From the NCBI GenBank assembly GCA_963707125.1, contig CAVPOU010000018.1, forward strand, positions 62,001 to 126,000: DNA of 64,000 bases. Reading direction: 5' to 3'. The position numbers and the translations under genes were made by a program. The notes under the pieces were generated by a model that did not search any database, had not been told where the DNA came from, and worked only from the letters and a program-made list of their open reading frames with translations. The DNA is from CAVPDE01 sp963707125 (GTDB lineage: Bacteria; Desulfobacterota; DSM-4660; Desulfatiglandales; HGW-15). Shown in pieces: positions 41,935 to 49,460 of the stretch (positions are counted from its first letter, which is position 1; each line of letters opens with the position of its first letter).

Positions 41935-41949
41935 ATAAGTTTCGCTTAT
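41935..41949 (+). promoter_or_regulatory. LysR-type operator ATAAG-N5-CTTAT, site 1
   Basis: ATAAG-TTTCG-CTTAT, a T-N11-A box, embedded in a longer inverted repeat with 9-bp arms (ATCTATAAG and CTTATAGAT, 41931-41953). It lies 9 nt before the LysR ATG. The same 15-bp pattern occurs in front of the first UbiD gene, and a one-mismatch version in front of ppsA. Confidence 0.72.
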
Positions 41950-41958
41950 AGATCCTAT

Positions 41959-42849
41959 ATGCAGATCAATCTCAATCACCTTCGAATTTTCTACTATGCG
42001 GCCAGGGAGAAAAATCTCACCAAGGCGGCAGAGGCTCTCTTTGTGACCCAGCCGGCCGTGACCATGCAAATTAAAGCCCTGGAGCAGTACCTTGAAACAG
42101 CCCTCTTCAGGAAAAGGGGGAAGTTCCTTGAACTCACGGAAGAAGGAATCGTTCTTTATAAGTATGCAGAGAAGATATTCGGTGTTGTGGATGAAATGGA
42201 GCACGCCTTCAAGGGCTTCGCCTCTCTCACCCAAGGCTCTCTCATCATTGGGACGACACGCAGTTTCGCCAGACATCTCATGCCCGGACTTCTTTCGCGC
42301 TACCAGGAAAAATTTCCCGGCATAAAAGTATCCCTGGAAGTAGGGAGCTCCAGCGAAATCGCCGAAGGCGTAGCGGCTTTTAAATATGACTTGGGGATCA
42401 TCGGGAGGCTCCCGCTTCCGAGCAAAGTAAAGGCTATTCCATACACCCCGGAAGAGTTCTGTCTGGTCGTATCGCCGGATCACCGCTTTGCCAAAAGAGG
42501 TGTCGTCTCGTGCCGGGAACTTCAAAACGAACCGATCATTATCCGAGAGCCGGGGTCAGGGTCAAGGCATTTCATGCTCTCCTTCCTGGCCTCCCACGGT
42601 GTGGAGCCTTCCGTCCTTGTTGAGGCCGGGAGCGTGGAGTTTATTAAGGAGTATGTGATTCAGGGTCGCGGCATCTCTTTCCTCTACAAACCCGAAGTCC
42701 AGTTGGAAGCGAAAATGGGTCTTCTCAAACCCCTGGAGCTCGTGGAGGGGCGCCTTTTCATTCAGACGGAAATCGTCGTTCCTGAGGGCGTCACCCTCTC
42801 ACCACCGTCCCGGGCTTTTCTCGAACAGGTCGACAAGCTCAAGTCCTAA
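41959..42849 (+). CDS. LysR-family transcriptional regulator (LTTR 1)
   Basis: Regulator of 296 residues. The N-terminal winged helix-turn-helix is clear (LNHLRIFYYAAREKNLTKAA, LFVTQPAVTMQIKALE), and the rest is the LysR substrate-binding fold that senses a small effector. The frame is open from 41902, but ATG at 41959 gives the normal LysR start. It diverges from the SDR/Hdr/Flox/AOR block and is followed after 40 nt by a Tm-1-like gene. An operator at its own promoter recurs, exactly or nearly so, before the pps and ubiD genes, so it probably controls aromatic metabolism; the effector may be a phenolic compound. Confidence 0.88.
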   Translation: MQINLNHLRIFYYAAREKNLTKAAEALFVTQPAVTMQIKALEQYLETALFRKRGKFLELTEEGIVLYKYAEKIFGVVDEMEHAFKGFASLTQGSLIIGTTRSFARHLMPGLLSRYQEKFPGIKVSLEVGSSSEIAEGVAAFKYDLGIIGRLPLPSKVKAIPYTPEEFCLVVSPDHRFAKRGVVSCRELQNEPIIIREPGSGSRHFMLSFLASHGVEPSVLVEAGSVEFIKEYVIQGRGISFLYKPEVQLEAKMGLLKPLELVEGRLFIQTEIVVPEGVTLSPPSRAFLEQVDKLKS

Positions 42850-42889
42850 CAAAAGGGCTCATTAAAAGAACCAAAGGAGATCTCATCTT

Positions 42890-44152
42890 ATGCCTAAGCA
42901 CATCGTCATCCTCAGCACCCTGGACACCAAAGGCGAAGAGGCCAAGTACCTCAAAAACCTCATCGAGGCCCAAGGGTTCAAGACCCTTCTCATGGACACT
43001 TCTATCGGGGGTGAGCCCACCCTTGCTCCGGACATTTCATCGGAAGAAGTGGCCAGGCTGGGAGGTGGAAACATCCAGGAGATACGGGCCTCCAGAAACA
43101 CGGGACAAGTCACTCCCATCATGATCAAGGGAGCCACCATCAAGGTCCAGGAATTGCTGGGCAAGGGCCTTTTGGATGGAATCATCGCGTTCGGCGGCGC
43201 ATCCAATACGACTTCGGCAACCACTGTCATGAAAGCCCTTCCCTTCGGCATCCCGAAGCTCATGGTCTCGAGCACGGCCTCGATGCCTGCTTACGCGGCC
43301 AAGTACATCGGCACCAAAGACATCACCATGATGCATTCCGTGGTGGACATCTCCGGCCTCAATGATCTCACCAAGGCCGTCCTTGAAAGAGCGGCAGGAG
43401 GAATATGCGGTATGGCGGCTGCAAGCGGAGGCCCCGTCAAACCGCTCAGCACCTCCCCGCTCATAGCGATAACCACCTTCAAGTTCGCAGAAGAATGCGG
43501 ACAGCATGCCATGGCCCTTCTCGAGAAAAAGGGATATACGGTGATCCCCTTTCATGCGCAAGGGATCGGCGACAGCGCCATGGAAGAGCTCATTGAGCAG
43601 GGTCTGTTTCAGGGAGTCCTCGACCTGGTTCCCGCTGGGGTGATTGAAGAACTCCTGGGCGGAAACCGAGCTGCAGGCCCCCATCGTCTTGAATCGGCAG
43701 GGAAGAGGGGAATCCCTCAGGTGCTCACGCCTTGTGGTTTTGACATGCTCAGTTGCGGTCCCTTGAGTCGAAGAGAAGCAGGAGACCCCCTCTGGACAAG
43801 CCTGCGGCTGGCTGAGCGCAAAATCTTTATCCCCGACGAATTCAGGGTTGCGGCCCGCACGAGTGGAGACGAAGTGTGCAGAGTTGCGGAGGTGATCGCC
43901 CGGAAGCTCAACGAATCGAAAGGCCCGGTGAAGTTTTTCATTCCTACCCGGGGTTGGTCCTCCCTCAGCACAAAGGGAGCGGACCTGTATGAACCTTTCA
44001 CGGACGATCTCTTCGGCCCTGCCTTGAAAAAAAGCCTGCGGCCTGACATAGAGGTATCCGAGCTCCCCATGGAGCTCAATTCTCCCGAGTTCGCAGAAGT
44101 TCTCGTCGGCGCTCTGGACAGCATGATGAAAGGGAACTATTCAGGTAGATAG
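42890..44152 (+). CDS. Tm-1-like ATP-binding domain protein (UPF0261 family), copy 2
   Basis: Protein of 420 residues, similar end to end to the one at 10371-11576: IVILSTLDTKGEEAKYLKNL at the start, GIIAFGGASNTTSATTVMK, YIGTKDITMMHSVVDISGL, and FFIPTRGWSSLSTKG near the C-terminus. Function unproven; ATP binding is expected from the family. It is co-directional with LTTR 1, 40 nt downstream, with AAAGGAG before the ATG. Its last codons and TAG stop (44150-44152) lie inside the left end of an R3 element, so the element's insertion probably replaced the original C-terminus. Confidence 0.83.
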   Translation: MPKHIVILSTLDTKGEEAKYLKNLIEAQGFKTLLMDTSIGGEPTLAPDISSEEVARLGGGNIQEIRASRNTGQVTPIMIKGATIKVQELLGKGLLDGIIAFGGASNTTSATTVMKALPFGIPKLMVSSTASMPAYAAKYIGTKDITMMHSVVDISGLNDLTKAVLERAAGGICGMAAASGGPVKPLSTSPLIAITTFKFAEECGQHAMALLEKKGYTVIPFHAQGIGDSAMEELIEQGLFQGVLDLVPAGVIEELLGGNRAAGPHRLESAGKRGIPQVLTPCGFDMLSCGPLSRREAGDPLWTSLRLAERKIFIPDEFRVAARTSGDEVCRVAEVIARKLNESKGPVKFFIPTRGWSSLSTKGADLYEPFTDDLFGPALKKSLRPDIEVSELPMELNSPEFAEVLVGALDSMMKGNYSGR

Positions 44153-44304
44153 ACTGAAGGAAAAGACACCTGCCTGCGCCGCGGGCGAGGCAGGCAGGTC
44201 CGCGATCACACAAAGTCAAGATCGTTTGGATCCGTTGGCAGGTGAGTGTGTCATGGATGATCATTATTGCCCTTCAGTCTTCAGCCTTCAGCCTAAACAC
44301 CTGA
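44141..44304. repeat. MITE-like element, family R3, copy 2
   Basis: A 164-bp near-copy of 6251-6431, with the same inverted ends (TCAGGT-N7-CTGAAGG and CCTTCAG-N7-ACCTGA). It encodes the final residues and stop codon of the Tm-1-like gene and lies between it and the convergent LTTR 2 gene. Both copies are followed by GCAGT(C/T)AC. Confidence 0.82.
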
Positions 44305-44332
44305 GCAGTTACGATGAAAGAATCTTGGACAG

Positions 44333-45292
44333 CTAACGTTTTGCTTCCTGCCAGTGAGCGAAGTACTCCGCCATGACTTTCTGCATTCCGCCTGCTTGGG
44401 GACCTTTGGTCGCCATCTTTTTGAGCATCTCCACAAAGGCCCTTGCAGGATGGGAAAGGTGCTGATTCTTGAGATAGGCAATGCTCACATCGAGAAAGAG
44501 CTCTTCCCCGGCTAGAGGAACAACAGCCAACCTTTTTTCGCGGACCTCGGCAGCCACCGCTTCCTCGACCAAAAAGGATATCCCCTCCCCTCGCTGGACC
44601 AGTTGCTTGATGAATTCCGTATTGCTTGTTTCCATGAGGACATTGGGGGTGAGACCTTTTCTGCTGAACAGTTCGTTGACCTGTTTCCGGGTGCCTGAAC
44701 CTATTTCCTTCATGATCATGGGATCATTGACCAGGTCCTCCACAGATACGCTCTTTTTCTTGGCCAAGCTGTGATTGGGAGCGAGGATGAGCATCAACTG
44801 ATCCCGCTTGAACGGCAGAAAGGTGACATTGGGGTCCTCTTCCACCTTTGCAATCACAGCCACCTCGTTTTTCAACTCCAGAAGGCTGTGGATAACGTCA
44901 AGAGAACTCCCTTCGTCAAGGTGCACCTTGATATGGGGAAAGGCTTCGTGAAAACTTGAGATGAGAAAAGGCATGAAGTACCGAGCGTAGGCTTTGCTGG
45001 TCCCCAAACGAAGAATGCCGCGCTTCAATTTTCTCATCTCTTCGATCACGTCTTCCACTTCTCTCTCATACTCAAATATCCTTCTTGCGTACTCATAAAG
45101 AGTACTCCCTTCATCGCTCAGGAAGAGGCTGCGCCCTTTTTTCTTGAAAAGCTTGAGGTTGCACTGGTCCTCAAAGATTTTTATCTGCGCCGTGACGGCG
45201 GGCTGGGTGATGCAGAGTTTCCTCGCGGCACTGGTGAAACTCCCGGATCGTGCGGCTTCAAAAAAGACCCGAAGCTGATTCAGGTTGATCAC
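44333..45292 (-). CDS. LysR-family transcriptional regulator (LTTR 2)
   Basis: Regulator of 319 residues with an N-terminal winged helix-turn-helix (LNQLRVFFEAARSGSFTSAA, LCITQPAVTAQIKIFE) and a LysR effector domain. It is related to LTTR 1 along its length. The GTG at 45292 is chosen: GGAGG lies 5 nt before it, and the earlier GTG at 45307 has none. A ~30-residue C-terminal extension goes beyond the usual LysR end (from TKGPQAGG). It diverges from ppsA at 45862, so it is a second candidate regulator of the phenol operon. Confidence 0.88.
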   Translation of the reverse strand: MINLNQLRVFFEAARSGSFTSAARKLCITQPAVTAQIKIFEDQCNLKLFKKKGRSLFLSDEGSTLYEYARRIFEYEREVEDVIEEMRKLKRGILRLGTSKAYARYFMPFLISSFHEAFPHIKVHLDEGSSLDVIHSLLELKNEVAVIAKVEEDPNVTFLPFKRDQLMLILAPNHSLAKKKSVSVEDLVNDPMIMKEIGSGTRKQVNELFSRKGLTPNVLMETSNTEFIKQLVQRGEGISFLVEEAVAAEVREKRLAVVPLAGEELFLDVSIAYLKNQHLSHPARAFVEMLKKMATKGPQAGGMQKVMAEYFAHWQEAKR

Positions 45293-45413
45293 GGCTTCCT
45301 CCCCCACGCTTGCCTGCCTCTGGCAGGCTTGCCCGCCTAGGCGGGCTAACCCTTGTTTGAGAAGACGGTTGGACAGTTATGAAGGTTCCCATATTTGCCT
45401 TGACACGCATAAA

Positions 45414-45469
45414 CCCCCTCACCCTGCCCTCTCCCCCAGGATGGGGGAGAGGGTTGGGGTGAGGGGGAG
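45414..45469. repeat. R5 palindrome in the pps control region
   Basis: CCCCCTCACCCTGCCCTCTC pairs with GAGAGGGTTGGGGTGAGGGG around CCCCC-AGGAT-GGGGG. It lies ~70 nt upstream of the LysR-type box. Confidence 0.75.
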
Positions 45470-45535
45470 CGATCCGCCAATACTATTTCGAGACGATTAA
45501 TAATGCTAGCTGCTCCTTATATAGCAAGACAACTC

Positions 45536-45550
45536 ATAAGACAAATTTAT
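45536..45550 (+). promoter_or_regulatory. LysR-type operator-like box, site 2 (ppsA)
   Basis: ATAAG-ACAAA-TTTAT, one mismatch from ATAAG-N5-CTTAT. A second ATAAG half-site follows at 45558-45562. It lies 37 nt upstream of the TTGACA at 45573. Geometry is identical to site 3 at 50769, and a 17-bp block ATATCATAAGAAAAAAC is shared by both (45553-45569 and 50786-50802). Confidence 0.7.
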
Positions 45551-45572
45551 ATATATCATAAGAAAAAACTAG

Positions 45573-45603
45573 TTGACATAACTCTCCATTTCCTCAATAT
45601 AAT
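45573..45603 (+). promoter_or_regulatory. Probable promoter of ppsA
   Basis: TTGACA (45573-45578) and TATAAT (45598-45603) with a long 19-nt spacer. A long spacer fits a promoter that needs an activator, here the LysR-type protein bound at 45536-45562. Confidence 0.6.
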
Positions 45604-45861
45604 AGCTTTGTTTTTTCCCCTCGTACACGTTTCCCAACCTTTTATCAAAACCCTCTTTCTGGCAGACGGTTCCAATATGGATGGCTCCAGTTCTGTTCTA
45701 AGCAACTCTGTTCCTCTTTTTTTTAGAGCTTGTCCCTTTTCATTTTCTGAGAAAACCGGGGAGACCTTGACGACATTGGCAAACTCGGAATACCCGGGCT
45801 GGTATTGCAAAAAACCGTATCGGCGATTCGACAACGTAAACCTTATAAGAGGAGGGTGAAA

Positions 45862-47721
45862 ATGGCCAATACAAGCGCAGCAAGGTTTCCTGATCCCCAT
45901 GACTTCAAAGTCCCCAAGGAACTTGAAGGATGGGAAGAGATGTACGCACCCCAGCGGTTATTCAGCAAGGATAGAGCCGAGTGGGAAAAGAGGCACTTCT
46001 GGTTTCAGGATAAAATCCATGCGCCCGAGCCGCTATATCCGCTTGATGATATTTTCCAGGAGGCATGGCAGATATCCCTTTCCGGATACACCACAAGAGT
46101 CTTCTGTATTCCTCCAGCCCAGGGAATCGCTCAAAGGCTTGTGGGCTGCTATATGTACATCACTCCGGTGGAGCCGCCTCCCCCGGAAGTCATCGGGCAG
46201 AAGGCCGAATTGTTCGGGAAGAGGGTCCCCTTTGTCTTTCAGAATTACAACAAATTGTGGGATGAATGGATCAAGAAGTTCAAGAAATTGGGCGGGGAAA
46301 TGGAATCGCTCAGCATCCCGCAAGATCTCGGCAACTTCGCGCCCGACGACCAGATCTTTCCCGTACCCAGAGGATACACGGACGCCAATGTACTGATCGA
46401 AAGCTTCAATAGCATCATCAGCCTTATCTTCAGGGCATGGCAGTATCATTTTCAGTATCTGAACCTGGCTTACCTTGCCTATCTCATGTTCGTGGATACG
46501 GCGAAAAAGCTCTTCCCGGGCATTAAAGAGAGCACCATCGGCAAAATGGTGGCAGGTGCCGATGTTTCCATGTTCCGCCCTGAGGAGGAATTGTGCCGCC
46601 TGAGCCGGTTGGCGATGGGACAGAAAGCCGTTCAGGATATTCTGAAGAAGGATTTGCCTGCCGCAGACAAGATCAAGGCTTTGCAGGGCAACGATGCGGG
46701 TAGGATCTGGTTGGAAGATCTTGAAAGGGTCAAGGATCCCTGGTTTTACGTCTCCTGCGGAAGTGGATGGTATCACTATGAGGGAAGCTGGATCAACAAG
46801 ATGGATGTGCCTTTCAGCTACCTCAAGAGTTACATCCAGAGGCTTGAAAAAGGTGAAAAAATAGAAAGATCCCTGACAGCGATCTCCGAGGAAAGGGATA
46901 GGATCGTCGAGGAGTACAGGAAACTCATCAAGTCGGACGACGACAGGAAATCTTTCAATGACGCATACAATGTGGTCCGGTCCATCTACGTGTATGCCGA
47001 AGATCATCTCTTCTGGGTTGAGCACTGGCTGCACACCATCTGGTTTCAAAAGATCAGAGAGTTCGGCAACGTGCTTACAAAGTACAACGTATTGAAAAAG
47101 CCGGATGACATTTACCTCTTTAACCGATTCGAGGTGCCCATGTTGCTTGAAGACTTGGCAACCGCTTGGGCATTGGGCATCGGGGCTCCCACAAGGGGCA
47201 AGTACTGGCAGGAAAAGGCGGAAAAGCGCGAAAAAATCCTTGCAGCCGCCAGGAAGTGGAATCCCATCCCTGCCCTCGGAGTCCCGCCGGCCGAGGTCTC
47301 TGAACCCTTCACCATCATGCTGTGGGGTGTCACGACGGATACCGTGGCCGAATGGCTGAAAGGCGCAGATGTCGAAACGAAAGACGTCAACCAGCTCAAG
47401 GGGTTCGCCTCATCCGCCGGGATTGCTGAAGGACCTGCGCGGGTGCTTAAGTTGAACGAGGACATTGTGAAGTTGCAGCCGGGTGAAATCCTTGTTGCCC
47501 CCTGTACCAATCCCTCATGGGCGCCTGTGTTCACAAACATCAAAGGTGCCGTGACGGATATCGGAGGGCTCACCTCTCATGCGGCCATTGTTTCAAGGGA
47601 GTATGGCCTCCCCGCCGTGACAGGTACCGGCGTGGCCACTTCGGTCATCAAAACAGGAGACATCATCAAAATAGATGGAAGCGCTGGAACCGTGACCATC
47701 GTGAAAAGGGCGAAAGCTTAA
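45862..47721 (+). CDS. ppsA: Phenylphosphate synthase subunit A (phospho-His, PEP-synthase C-terminal type)
   Basis: Protein of 619 residues. The C-terminal swivelling domain has its phospho-His in GGLTSHAAIVSREYGLPAV, preceded by PGEILVAPCTNPSWAPVFTN; the first ~500 residues are the phenol-binding half. Phenylphosphate synthase moves the beta-phosphate of ATP to phenol through this His, the first step of anaerobic phenol breakdown in Thauera and related degraders. GAGGAGGG precedes ATG 45862. ppsB follows after ~400 nt, and UbiD carboxylase genes come next. The PpsC activator subunit known in Thauera is not seen in this window. Gluconeogenic PEP synthase is unlikely, since the ATP part is on a separate gene and carboxylase genes follow. 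Confidence 0.85.
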   Translation: MANTSAARFPDPHDFKVPKELEGWEEMYAPQRLFSKDRAEWEKRHFWFQDKIHAPEPLYPLDDIFQEAWQISLSGYTTRVFCIPPAQGIAQRLVGCYMYITPVEPPPPEVIGQKAELFGKRVPFVFQNYNKLWDEWIKKFKKLGGEMESLSIPQDLGNFAPDDQIFPVPRGYTDANVLIESFNSIISLIFRAWQYHFQYLNLAYLAYLMFVDTAKKLFPGIKESTIGKMVAGADVSMFRPEEELCRLSRLAMGQKAVQDILKKDLPAADKIKALQGNDAGRIWLEDLERVKDPWFYVSCGSGWYHYEGSWINKMDVPFSYLKSYIQRLEKGEKIERSLTAISEERDRIVEEYRKLIKSDDDRKSFNDAYNVVRSIYVYAEDHLFWVEHWLHTIWFQKIREFGNVLTKYNVLKKPDDIYLFNRFEVPMLLEDLATAWALGIGAPTRGKYWQEKAEKREKILAAARKWNPIPALGVPPAEVSEPFTIMLWGVTTDTVAEWLKGADVETKDVNQLKGFASSAGIAEGPARVLKLNEDIVKLQPGEILVAPCTNPSWAPVFTNIKGAVTDIGGLTSHAAIVSREYGLPAVTGTGVATSVIKTGDIIKIDGSAGTVTIVKRAKA

Positions 47722-47734
47722 AACGGTATAAGCT

Positions 47735-47755
47735 GGGGGCACCTGCAGTGCCCCC
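47735..47755 (+). promoter_or_regulatory. Intercistronic hairpin after ppsA
   Basis: GGGGGCAC-CTGCA-GTGCCCCC, an 8-bp perfect stem with a 5-nt loop, 14 nt after the ppsA stop. No U-run follows, so an RNA stability or processing role is more likely than full termination. Confidence 0.6.
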
Positions 47756-48100
47756 GGCACTACAGTCTTAGGCAATAGCTTCTTCGCAAGCTGCGCAGAA
47801 GCTCAAAAGCGAACCCGCCCGAGGCGGGTAAACCGCAGAATACCCGCCTGCCCTGCGAAGTGCTGTGCCCGAGAAGGCAACCGTGACATTCGTAAGCACG
47901 GCGCATCGATCTCAAGTCTGCGTATGGGCATAGCGGGCAGGTCGAATAACGAATAACGAACGCTGAAGGAAACAACAGAAGAGATTTAACTTCATCATTA
48001 AATTCCCTGGTCGCCTCTGGCGCCGCCGAAGGCGGGTAAACCTTGTTCGACATTCGACATTCGAGTTTAGGTACTCCAAATTGGTTGTAGCCAAAGGGCT
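47756..48100. repeat. Dispersed repeat, family R4, inverted copy between ppsA and ppsB
   Basis: No gene. Contains CTTCTTCGCAAGCTGCGCAG, GGGCATAGCGGGCAGGTCG, CTTGTTCGACATTCGACATT and TTGGTTGTAGCCAAAGGGC, which match the 24064-24427 element in reverse complement. An internal CCCGCCCGAGGCGGG palindrome is present. It separates two genes that should be co-expressed. Confidence 0.72.
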
Positions 48101-48129
48101 TTATTACGACAAGAAAGAGGAGAATCAAG

Positions 48130-49206
48130 ATGGCGGAGAAATGGATCTACTGGCTTAGAGAACTGGGGGCAGAGCACAACAACATTGTAGGGAAAAAGTG
48201 CGCCAATCTGGGGGAAATGACCAAAGCCGGGTTTCATGTGCCGCCGGGTTTTGCCTTGGGTGTTGATGCCTATGATCGTTTCATGAAGGAAACAGTGGTG
48301 ACGGACCGTCTGTTAGCCTTCCTGAAAACGTTCAAAGCGGATGCCAATAAAGTCGCAGACACTCTGAAATTCGAGGCTGCCTCCAATGAGATGAGAAAGA
48401 TTGTAGAGTCCATCAAAATGCCCACTGATATGGAAGAAACAGTTAAAAACTACTATGCCGAACTTTGTAAAGAGACGGGGAAGAAGAATTTGTTTGTCGC
48501 CACGCGGTCGGCAGGTCCTGCGAGCCATCCCGGTCAATATGAAACCTATCTCAATGTGAGCGGCGCAGAGGATGTGGTGCAAAACGTGATTCGTGTTTGG
48601 TCAAGCACTTTCAATGCCCGTTCGGTCATTGCCAGAGCGAGGCTCGGCCTCCCATTGCATTATGACCCGATCGGGGTGGCCGTGCTCACCATGGTGGATG
48701 CCAAGGCAGCGGGCGTGATGTTCACGGTGAACCCCGTCAATGGCGACGAGTCGAAGATCGCGATTGAAGCGAGCTTCGGTTTTGGTGAGGCGGTTGTCTC
48801 GGGGAATGTAACCCCTGATCGATATCTCATCGACAAGATTACTTATGAGATAGACGAAAAGGTGATCTCAGACAAGGCAGCGGAGTTCGCATACAATCCC
48901 CAGACCAAGGAAATGGAGTACAAGGAACTGCCTGCCGACATGAGAAAGCTGCCCTGCCTCGAAGACAGGGAAATCATCGAACTCACCAAAATAGCCAAGA
49001 AGGTCCAGGACCATTTCGGCTGCCCCCAGGATATCGAGTATTCCATCTCAGGGAGCCTGAGCTTTCCTGATAGCATCTTTCTTGTCCAGGCCCGTCCTGA
49101 GTCCGTGTGGGGCAAAAAGAAAAAAGAATCGGTGCTCGGCAAGAAGAGCGGCTGGGATCTTTTGTTGGAAAAAGCCACCACCCCGGTGAAACTGAAAATC
49201 AGCTAA
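48130..49206 (+). CDS. ppsB: Phenylphosphate synthase subunit B (ATP-binding, PPDK N-terminal type)
   Basis: Protein of 358 residues, the ATP-binding part of phenylphosphate synthase. Motifs: IVGKKCANLGEMTKAGFHVPPG, VATRSAGPASHPGQYETYLNV, GFGEAVVSGNVTPDRYLID, and FLVQARPES near the C-terminus. It converts ATP to AMP and phosphate while charging the His of PpsA. The protein ends ~25 residues after the conserved domain with a Lys-rich tail. It resembles the second-set protein at 27306-28331. It is co-directional with ppsA and the carboxylase genes. Confidence 0.85.
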   Translation: MAEKWIYWLRELGAEHNNIVGKKCANLGEMTKAGFHVPPGFALGVDAYDRFMKETVVTDRLLAFLKTFKADANKVADTLKFEAASNEMRKIVESIKMPTDMEETVKNYYAELCKETGKKNLFVATRSAGPASHPGQYETYLNVSGAEDVVQNVIRVWSSTFNARSVIARARLGLPLHYDPIGVAVLTMVDAKAAGVMFTVNPVNGDESKIAIEASFGFGEAVVSGNVTPDRYLIDKITYEIDEKVISDKAAEFAYNPQTKEMEYKELPADMRKLPCLEDREIIELTKIAKKVQDHFGCPQDIEYSISGSLSFPDSIFLVQARPESVWGKKKKESVLGKKSGWDLLLEKATTPVKLKIS

Positions 49207-49460
49207 GAAACCTTAATCGCCGTGTGATCATTGGTTTTCTTCCCTTTCTTCTCAAACCCATTCAGCCCCGGCACAGCGTGTGCCGAACAGGTCTGGCTTG
49301 TTAGACGCAGCAGCAATCCATAACCAGGTGTTTTTCGACTTGGGAATGGAAGTGGCGAATCCCTCATAATCGTTGCCTTGACCAATTCACATTAGACGAC
49401 TCTAAACTCGCATCGGTGGGGCAGGTGTAATCTGTTTTGCCTCGTGAAAGGAGAGGAATT

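Larger units (their letters stand above)
41618..41958. promoter_or_regulatory. Divergent control region between the SDR and LysR genes
   Basis: Holds the R1 repeat (41680-41772), then an AT-rich part. The perfect palindrome TTGACTTGTCAA (41902-41913) offers a -35-like box on both strands, so the divergent promoters may overlap. The plus-strand promoter and operator are listed separately. No gene is present. Confidence 0.6.
45293..45861. promoter_or_regulatory. Control region between LTTR 2 and ppsA
   Basis: Contains a GCCTGCC/GGCAGGC hairpin-like stretch (45305-45345), the R5 palindrome at 45414-45469, then an AT-rich segment with the operator-like box and promoter listed separately, and a leader of ~250 nt before ppsA. 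A short open frame upstream of ppsA's ATG is not supported by a ribosome-binding site. Confidence 0.6.

Noticed and set aside
45805..45861. N-terminal extension of PpsA from an upstream start
   Set aside because: The extra 19 residues are basic and unlike the family, and a strong GAGGAGGG lies just before the ATG at 45862.
45862..49206. Ordinary PEP synthase or pyruvate phosphate dikinase split into two genes
   Set aside because: The neighbours are UbiD, UbiX and small carboxylase subunits, and the split into an ATP half and a phospho-His half matches phenylphosphate synthase.
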